Assembly: GCF_022340605.1 (NCBI RefSeq)
Contig: NZ_JAJDNQ010000136.1
Location: 1 to 64,000, forward strand
DNA: 64,000 nucleotides
Direction of reading: 5' to 3'
DNA from: Thiohalocapsa sp.
GTDB lineage: Bacteria; Pseudomonadota; Gammaproteobacteria; Chromatiales; Chromatiaceae
Part shown: piece by piece, positions 57,861 to 64,000 of the stretch
Position numbering within the stretch: the first letter of the stretch is position 1
Layout: each line of letters begins with the position of its first letter
Notes under the pieces: generated by a model
Seen by the model: only the letters and a program-made list of their open reading frames with translations
What the model was told of the DNA's origin: nothing
Databases searched by the model: none
Made by a program: the position numbers and the translations under genes

Positions 57861-58813
57861 GCCCCTTGGACCTGACGCGGGTATTGATCCTCGATCCCGA
57901 GCTCGGCTTCGCGCGGCTCGCGGCGCGGCTCGCCGAGCTGGGCTGGACACCCGCCGACGCCGGCCAGGCCACGGCGCCCGCCGTCGCCGGCGAGCCCGCG
58001 CTCGCCACCTGGAGCCGTGGCGGGCACAAGCCGCACCTGGTCTACAGCTGTAACCCGGTGGCCTGGCTGCGGGTGCTGGACATGGACACCTGCCCGCCGC
58101 TGCTGCGCGGGCTCATCGCCAACGCCCTGCCCTGGCTGGACCAGGACGCCTTGGTGCAGCGGCTGTACACCCCCGCCGCCGAAACACGGCTGCACGCCAT
58201 CTGGGGCCTCACGGAGCTGGAGGCGCTGGATGCGCTGGACGCCATCGCCGCGCTCGGCACCGACACCGAGCCGCTGGTGGCCGACGCCGCGGCCCGCGCC
58301 GTCGAGCGCCTGGCCGCGATCGCCGAGGCGCGCGCCGAGACCATGGCGGCCCTGACCACGGTTGCGCAGGCGGCGGAGCCGGTGGTGCGCGGCCTGGACA
58401 ACCCGGCCTTCACCCGCACACTGATGCCGGCGCGGGAGGACTGTCTCGCGCTGTTCGACGCCCCATTCGCCGACGCCCTGCTGCCGCTGCTGGCGGAGTT
58501 GGCCCGGCGCCCGCCGCGGCTCGCCCCCGGCGGCCGGCTCAGCGAGCTCGCCATCCACGCCGCCAACGCCGGCCTGCTGCGCTTCCCGAACCCCGCCAGC
58601 GCGCCGTTCCCAACCGGTTGGCGGGACATCGCCCCCTGGCTCCTGCCCGCGCCCGTCTGGCTGTGCTGGCGCTGGTCCACGCCCGGCGAGCGCGCGGGCG
58701 TCACTGGCGACGGCCTCGTCTGGGTCAACGGCCGCTGGGTCTGGCTGCCGAAGCTGCCGCGGCGCATGGCCCCGCTGCTGGCGGAGACCCTGCACCCGCA
58801 CGGCCTGCACTGA
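57857..58813 (+). CDS. eCIS-associated protein of unknown function
   Basis: A 318-residue soluble protein directly coupled to the ATPase gene (ATGA, with GGAGGA nine bases upstream). I cannot assign a family. Repeated Ala/Leu-rich helices (ALDALDAIAALGTDTEPLVA, ARAVERLAAIAEARAETMAA) suggest an alpha-solenoid middle section. The end is Trp-rich: WRDIAPWLLPAPVWLCWRWS, then VWVNGRWVWLPKLPRRMAPL. Coupling to the ATPase suggests a partner or loader for it; this is inferred only from gene order. Confidence 0.65.
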   Translation: MSPLDLTRVLILDPELGFARLAARLAELGWTPADAGQATAPAVAGEPALATWSRGGHKPHLVYSCNPVAWLRVLDMDTCPPLLRGLIANALPWLDQDALVQRLYTPAAETRLHAIWGLTELEALDALDAIAALGTDTEPLVADAAARAVERLAAIAEARAETMAALTTVAQAAEPVVRGLDNPAFTRTLMPAREDCLALFDAPFADALLPLLAELARRPPRLAPGGRLSELAIHAANAGLLRFPNPASAPFPTGWRDIAPWLLPAPVWLCWRWSTPGERAGVTGDGLVWVNGRWVWLPKLPRRMAPLLAETLHPHGLH

Positions 58814-58825
58814 GGCGTCGCCGCC

Positions 58826-61800
58826 ATGCCGGATGCGGCCCTCGAGCCCGTGCCGCGACGCGCCGTCGACGCCCGGCCCGCGGACGCCGTGCCGGGCCGC
58901 CCGGACCCGGTGCGGCGGCTGGAATCGATACCCGCCACGCTGAGCCCCACGGTCGGCGCGGACACCAGCGCCGACACAGACTTCGACGCCGGCACCGATA
59001 ACCGCGCCGACGCCGCCGCACTGCCGGGCTACCTCACCGGCGAGCCGGCACAGCGGCAGACGCCCGGCGGGGTCGGCACGCAGACACCGACCAGCGTGCC
59101 GGGCGCGAATGCCGATCAGGGCCCGTCCGCCGGCCGCGCCCCGACGCGTGCAACCGCCGAGCGTGCCGGCTCCAGCGGCGGCAACGGCCGCGAGCCGGCC
59201 GCCACCCGCGGTGATGCCGCGCGGGGCGATGCCGACCGCCGGCAGGGCGACGCGCAGGGCCAAGCCGGGGATCGATCTCAGGGGTCGGCTCAGAGATCGG
59301 ATCAGCCGCGAGCACAGGCCGCCACGAACGACGGTGCCGGCGGCGGCGGGCCGGCGCCGGACCAGGGGACAGCACCGGCGACAGACCGGGCGACAGACCA
59401 GGCACCGGCGGATGAGCCGCTACCGGAGGTGCCGATCACAGTGCTCGGCATCGACCTGCCGGAGGTCCCCGCCCCGCCCGCCGCGGCCCGCGAGCGCGCC
59501 GAGCAGATCCGCACCCGCACCGGCATGCCGCCGTCGCTGCACCACGCCCAGGTGCGCGCCGCCATGGCGGCGCTGGTGGAGTCGGCGCGGGCCGGGCAGC
59601 GGATGATCGTGTTCGAGACCGAGCACCTCGCCCGCCAGACCGGCTTCGAGCTGATGTTGCTGACCGGGCCGGTGGCCGCGGCCATGGCCCGCGGCATCGC
59701 GCGGGTCGAGCATGGCATCCAGCAGGCCATCGACGCGGTGGACCAGGTCGCCGACGCGGCCCGCGCACACCTCGACACGCAGGAGCAGAACCTCGGCCAA
59801 AAGGGCAAGAAGAAGCGCGAGGAGGTAGTCGCGGAGGTCCACGACGGGCTGGTGGGCAACGACGCAGCCATGCGCCAGGCCTACGACGAGCTGAAGACCC
59901 GATTCGCCAGCAGCTACCTGGACAAGGCGAAGGAGCGGGTCGGGCAGATCCTGGAGACGGGCAAGGCGACGCCGTTGGCGTTGCCCCAGTTCCCGGCTCC
60001 CGAGGGCAGCGCCGCGGCGAAGGGCGAGCAGGCCCCGGCGCCCCGCTGCGCCAAGTCCAACGCGACGCGGACCATGTCGCAGGCGAAGGCCGCGCTGGTC
60101 AAGTACGTGAAGGCCCAGGACGAGGGCGCCATCGGCCGCTGGGTGGAGAAGCGCACGCTGCCGGTGCTGGAGCGCGATCACAAGGTGGAGCTGGCCCAGC
60201 GCAGGACCGAGCTCAAGCGGCGCGCCGGCGCGCTGAACCTCTACGCCGGGCTCTTCCTCAGCGCGGCGCTGGGCATCACCACGCCGGTCGGCAGCCGCTA
60301 CCGCAAGCTGATGGAGGCGCGGCCCGAGGAGGCGCGGCGCGCCTTCGCCACCGACGCCGAGCGCCGGGCGGCGGACTTCGCCCGCTACCGCCGGCAACTG
60401 GAAGACAAGCGCAACGGCGTCAAGGACTACCTGCGCCACGACCTCAAGCCCCGGCTCATCAAGGGCCTGCGCAAGGCCGGCCGCAAGGCCATCGCCGGCC
60501 TGCGCCGGCAGGCGCGCACCGTGGAGCGCTCGCTGGCCGCGACCGCGCCGGAGCTGGCCGCCGCCTACCCGGAGCTGGTGCAGCGCGCCGCCGCGCTGCT
60601 GCCGCCGGGGCAGTTCCTGGACGCGCGCCGCCTGACACCGCTGCTGGACAAGGCGCGCGAAAGCGCCGCGGCGCTGCCGGAGCAGCAGTTGCCGATGCTG
60701 CGCGAGCGCGCGGGCGCGATGCACGCGCGCATGGCCGCGGGCGCGGCCGACACCGCCGCCAAGCTGGACGAGCAGGCCGGCAAGGCACTGCGCGGCATCG
60801 ACGACCTGAAGCAGGGCGTCGCGGTGGACATGAACCTGTTCGTGTCCCAGAGCACCGGCGTGGTCACGGCGGCCATGGGCGCGACCCTGAGCCACGCCCA
60901 CGACTACGCGAAGCGGCGCATCACCGCCCTGCTGGCCACCAAGGACGACCCGGAAGGCCAGCTCGCGCGCACCATGGCCGCCTACGCCGGCAGCATGAAC
61001 CAGGACCTCGCCTGCGCCTGTAGCGCCTACCTCGATGCCGTCGAGGCCTATCGCGTGCGCATGCAGGACCAGACGCTGCGCCAGGTGATCAAGACCACCC
61101 GCGGCGACCTGAACGATCGGGCGCATCGGGCCGACGACGCCATGCCGGTGCGCAGCCTGGGCACCGCCGGCATGGTGGCGCTCACCGTCGTCAGCCCGGT
61201 CGGCGGCCTGATTTACGCGACCTCCACGCGCGCGAAGCCGGACACGGTGTTCGACGCCGTCGGCGGCCTGCCCTGGCCGGGCCCCGGCGCCGTCGAGGCC
61301 ACCTTCAACGACCAGAACCCGGACACCCTGCGCCACCGCATCCGGGAGGTGCTGGACGCCGACGACGCCCGCACCGTGCGCGGCCTGCTCTCAGGCAATG
61401 CGCTCTCGCGCAAGCGCGCCCGCGACCAGGTGGTGGACGACTCCCTCGGCATCTTTTCCGGCGACGCCTGGTTCGGCAACTCCCGCCAGACCCGCGAGAA
61501 CGTGCTCAGGGCGCAGGCCTTCGAGCTGATGGCGGACCCGGCCGCCGCGGCCCAAGTGGGGCCGGCCGAGCGCGCGCGCACCCGGGCGATACTGCGTGAG
61601 AAGCTCTCCGGCCCGGAGCTCACCATCTCCACCAGCTACCTGGACCTGAACCCCGCCGGCGCGCTCGCCGCGCGCATCGAGGAGCGCCGGGTGCAGGCCC
61701 GCGACCGCCAGGACGCGGAGCTCTTCAGCCTCGCGGCCGACGTGGAGCAGATGACGCGCCAGGAATTCGCCCTCTCGCCGACGGGCGCCGCGCTCACCAA

Positions 61801-64000
61801 CGACGAGATCCAGGCCCACTTCGACGCCGCCATCATCGAGTTCGCCCGCCAGCGCAGCGGCGCCGGCGACCAAGCCCCGAAGCTGAAGGACGCCCGCGAG
61901 ACCTTCATCCACGCGATGACCGCGAACCGCGACCGCACCGCGGCGGAGCAGGCGTTCGCGGACCCCACCGCCGGCCTCGGCGAGCACAACCGGGGCGAGG
62001 CCGTCGGCCGCGAGACCACGCGCTATGTGCGGGACCTGACCCGGCACGGCCTGTTCAGCGACCAGGCCTGGGCGTCCAAGGCCGCCTACGAGATGCACCA
62101 TGCCGAGGGCGAGTCATTCGGCCCGTCGGAGGACAGCCAGCACCGCGTCACCCTGGCGCTGGAGGACCTGACGCTCGCGCGGCTGCGGCGCGACCTCGAC
62201 GAGCGCCGCGCCTACTACCAGTCGCACCCGGCCGAGCACCAGGCGGCGCTGAACGCCCTGCACCGGGCCGAGCGCGAGCGCGCCGCGCGGCTGCGGCTGC
62301 TCGCGAGCCGCCTCGCCGCCGACGACGCCGCCCGCAACACCAGCGCCGGCAATGCCGACAGCGCCGCGAATACCGCCGCGAAGCGGGTCGCTGGCATGAG
62401 CGACGAACAGGTCCAGGCCAGCGTTTCCACGCGCACCCAGCGGCTCTTCAGCGGCGTCGAGGACGTGAGCCGGCTGCGCACGGGCACCACCGGCGCGGAC
62501 GACCTGACCGACGCCGAGAAGCGCGCCCGCTACGGCCGCGAGCTGGTGGAAGGCGGCCGCGCCAGCGTCGTGTCGACGACATACCTCGCCACCGCGGACG
62601 CCGGCACCAACGAGACGCTACTCAAGCACGGCCTCACCGGCCGCTCCGCGCGGGAGATGGCGTCCGCCCGCGGCCAATGGCGAAGCGAGGAAGGCACCAG
62701 CTTCGACAACTTCCTGGGCCTCGGCGACCAGGGCGGCCTCGGCTCGGAAGTCTCGGGCGACCTCGCCTTCGAGCTCACCGAGCTGGCCCGCGGCGATCCG
62801 GTCACCGACCGCGGCCACATGGAGGCGGCGCTGCGGCACGAGCGCTTCCAGCGCGTGTCGGGCACCGGCGGGCTGGGCAGCATGGCCATGGACGGCACGC
62901 CGGAGCAGGCTTACATGGCCCGCCAGCGCGGCGCGCTGGCGCAGCAGATCATCGCCGCCGCCCGGGCCAACGCCCCGCCCGGCACCGAGATCCCGAACGA
63001 CCCGTCGGCGGTGCTCGGGCCGGACGGCCGCATCGCCGAGCCCTACGCCACCTACGCCTTCGGCCCGGGTCCCAACGACGCGACCCTGCCGCCGGAGCAG
63101 CAGGGCGGGCACTTCCGCGGCGATCGCATCAGCATGCTGCGCAGCATGGACCACCTGGAAGGCGCCGCGCGCAACTACCAGGCGGAGCTGGACCGGCAGG
63201 AATCCATCCTGACCGGGGCCATCACCGCGCTGGCGGTGGCGATCTCGGTGGCGCTGATGCTGATCCCTGGCGTCAACCTGGTGGCGGCGGGCGTCATTAC
63301 CGCGCTGGTGGCCGGTGCCGCCACCATGGCCGTGAAGGCCGGCATGCGCGGCGACCGCTACGGCTGGGAGGAGGCGGCCACCGATGCCGCGCAGACCGCC
63401 ATAGAGGCCACCATGGCCGGCGTCGGCGGCGCCCTCGGCGGCGGGCTCGGCGACGACGCGGCGACCCTGGCGGGCAAGCTCGCCGGCGTCGGCAGCAAGC
63501 TCAACAGCACCTTCGGGCGCGTCGGCGGCGCGGTGGTGCGCGAGGGGCTCACCGGTGCCATGGGCAGCGTCGCCCAGACCGCCATCCAGGACGACACCTG
63601 GCACAAGGGTGCCGGCAACGGCCTCATGGAGCTGCTCAAGGCCGGCGGCCGCGGTGCCGCGGTGGGCGCCGTATCCGCCGGTGTCTCCGAGGGGCTGGAT
63701 GCGAGGCTCACCCGCTCGCTCGCGCGCGGCGCCGACCCCGAGGATTTCTCGCGCATGGCCAGGCTGAGCCGCCGCCTGGGCCCGAAGGCCGGCGGCATGC
63801 TGCGCGAGGGCGTCGGCGGCGCGCTCGGCAGCATGGCGGGCGAGACCGCCGGCGTGCTGTTCGACGTGGGCACCGGCAAGCACAAGGGCACCTTCGACGA
63901 CGCCCTGATGCAGATCGGCCAGGCCGGGCTCAAGGACCTCTGGTCCGGCGCCGCCCGCAACCGCGTGATGCAGCGCAACCGCAGCCGCTACCGGCGCATG
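58826..64000 (+). CDS. Giant putative eCIS cargo/toxin, 3' end outside window
   Basis: An uninterrupted frame of 1725 codons that runs off the window. Residues 1-200 are Pro/Ala/Gly/Asp-rich and disordered, as in the loading regions of some eCIS cargos (family knowledge). From 215 to about 1450 it is charged and helical (VEHGIQQAIDAVDQVADAAR, YLRHDLKPRLIKGLRKAGRK), with weakly hydrophobic stretches at 467-489 and 777-798. At about 1460-1510 there is a strong membrane-type segment (TGAITALAVAISVALMLIPG, VNLVAAGVITALVAGAATMA), then Gly-rich helices (TMAGVGGALGGGLGDDAATL). No HExxH motif or DUF4157 signature is seen, and any C-terminal toxin domain would be beyond 64000. It starts 12 bp after the previous gene. 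A tape-measure role is the main alternative. Confidence 0.7.
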   Translation, partial: MPDAALEPVPRRAVDARPADAVPGRPDPVRRLESIPATLSPTVGADTSADTDFDAGTDNRADAAALPGYLTGEPAQRQTPGGVGTQTPTSVPGANADQGPSAGRAPTRATAERAGSSGGNGREPAATRGDAARGDADRRQGDAQGQAGDRSQGSAQRSDQPRAQAATNDGAGGGGPAPDQGTAPATDRATDQAPADEPLPEVPITVLGIDLPEVPAPPAAARERAEQIRTRTGMPPSLHHAQVRAAMAALVESARAGQRMIVFETEHLARQTGFELMLLTGPVAAAMARGIARVEHGIQQAIDAVDQVADAARAHLDTQEQNLGQKGKKKREEVVAEVHDGLVGNDAAMRQAYDELKTRFASSYLDKAKERVGQILETGKATPLALPQFPAPEGSAAAKGEQAPAPRCAKSNATRTMSQAKAALVKYVKAQDEGAIGRWVEKRTLPVLERDHKVELAQRRTELKRRAGALNLYAGLFLSAALGITTPVGSRYRKLMEARPEEARRAFATDAERRAADFARYRRQLEDKRNGVKDYLRHDLKPRLIKGLRKAGRKAIAGLRRQARTVERSLAATAPELAAAYPELVQRAAALLPPGQFLDARRLTPLLDKARESAAALPEQQLPMLRERAGAMHARMAAGAADTAAKLDEQAGKALRGIDDLKQGVAVDMNLFVSQSTGVVTAAMGATLSHAHDYAKRRITALLATKDDPEGQLARTMAAYAGSMNQDLACACSAYLDAVEAYRVRMQDQTLRQVIKTTRGDLNDRAHRADDAMPVRSLGTAGMVALTVVSPVGGLIYATSTRAKPDTVFDAVGGLPWPGPGAVEATFNDQNPDTLRHRIREVLDADDARTVRGLLSGNALSRKRARDQVVDDSLGIFSGDAWFGNSRQTRENVLRAQAFELMADPAAAAQVGPAERARTRAILREKLSGPELTISTSYLDLNPAGALAARIEERRVQARDRQDAELFSLAADVEQMTRQEFALSPTGAALTNDEIQAHFDAAIIEFARQRSGAGDQAPKLKDARETFIHAMTANRDRTAAEQAFADPTAGLGEHNRGEAVGRETTRYVRDLTRHGLFSDQAWASKAAYEMHHAEGESFGPSEDSQHRVTLALEDLTLARLRRDLDERRAYYQSHPAEHQAALNALHRAERERAARLRLLASRLAADDAARNTSAGNADSAANTAAKRVAGMSDEQVQASVSTRTQRLFSGVEDVSRLRTGTTGADDLTDAEKRARYGRELVEGGRASVVSTTYLATADAGTNETLLKHGLTGRSAREMASARGQWRSEEGTSFDNFLGLGDQGGLGSEVSGDLAFELTELARGDPVTDRGHMEAALRHERFQRVSGTGGLGSMAMDGTPEQAYMARQRGALAQQIIAAARANAPPGTEIPNDPSAVLGPDGRIAEPYATYAFGPGPNDATLPPEQQGGHFRGDRISMLRSMDHLEGAARNYQAELDRQESILTGAITALAVAISVALMLIPGVNLVAAGVITALVAGAATMAVKAGMRGDRYGWEEAATDAAQTAIEATMAGVGGALGGGLGDDAATLAGKLAGVGSKLNSTFGRVGGAVVREGLTGAMGSVAQTAIQDDTWHKGAGNGLMELLKAGGRGAAVGAVSAGVSEGLDARLTRSLARGADPEDFSRMARLSRRLGPKAGGMLREGVGGALGSMAGETAGVLFDVGTGKHKGTFDDALMQIGQAGLKDLWSGAARNRVMQRNRSRYRRM

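Noticed and set aside
59420..61336. 638-codon minus-strand frame near the end
   Set aside because: The plus strand is open without a stop from 58826 to 64000, with protein-like composition. The minus frame is its mirror.
30710..64000. Interpretation as a prophage or type VI secretion system
   Set aside because: No capsid, portal, terminase, lysis or integrase genes and no TssB/C or TssJLM. DUF4255, DUF5908 and the Afp15-type ATPase point to eCIS.
58826..64000. DUF4157 (HExxH-containing) eCIS toxin
   Set aside because: No HExxH motif or DUF4157-like helix is present in the 1725 residues visible, so only a general cargo suggestion is kept.

Overview
The window is about 70% G+C with tightly packed genes. 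It looks like a gammaproteobacterial chromosome, possibly a purple sulfur or related Chromatiales bacterium. The pointers are a bacteriophytochrome c-di-GMP protein, a polyhydroxyalkanoate reductase, a multiheme cytochrome c, a very large hybrid sensor kinase and several families of dispersed intergenic hairpins and microsatellites. The taxonomic placement is inference; no rRNA, tRNA or other marker gene is in the window.

Left part (1-13 kb). The window opens inside a bacteriophytochrome with GGDEF and EAL domains. A compact co-directional operon follows: acetyl-CoA synthetase, 2-oxoacid dehydrogenase E1-alpha, E1-beta and E2, and a free-standing acyl carrier protein. No E3 is present. Next come a remnant of a small heat-shock protein, an unidentified multi-pass membrane protein, acetoacetyl-CoA reductase (phaB), a small PLDc_N-type membrane protein, a lipid kinase and a metallophosphoesterase. 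Acetyl-CoA made by the first operon could feed PHA synthesis through PhaB.

Middle part (12-30 kb). A receiver/histidine kinase protein lies downstream of a 2042-residue hybrid sensor kinase with five periplasmic binding-protein domains; both are on the minus strand. They are followed by a spermidine-synthase-like membrane protein, a secreted TolB-propeller/M28/PDZ peptidase and an octaheme cytochrome c with a TPR tail. The gaps between these genes hold perfect hairpins of the GTGGGAGCGxCGTCCCC type, microsatellites and a GGTGGATGAAGC inverted repeat.

Right part (29-64 kb, running off the end). A sigma-54 activator gene is followed by a textbook -24/-12 promoter. Behind it lies a co-directional gene block of at least 33 kb encoding an extracellular contractile injection system (eCIS, related to Afp/PVC/MAC particles). 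Recognisable parts are the DUF4255 tail terminator, sheath, a second divergent sheath-like protein, two inner-tube proteins, a CIS_tube/Afp7-like protein, DUF5908, a gp27-like hub, a gpV spike, gp25, baseplate J, tail protein I and the Afp15-like AAA+ ATPase. Interleaved are several unassigned proteins: a small winged-helix-like protein, a protein with a C-terminal membrane segment, three proteins sharing one N-terminal domain, and an open-ended protein of at least 1725 residues that may be a cargo toxin. I see no capsid, terminase or TssJLM genes, so neither a prophage nor a type VI system fits.
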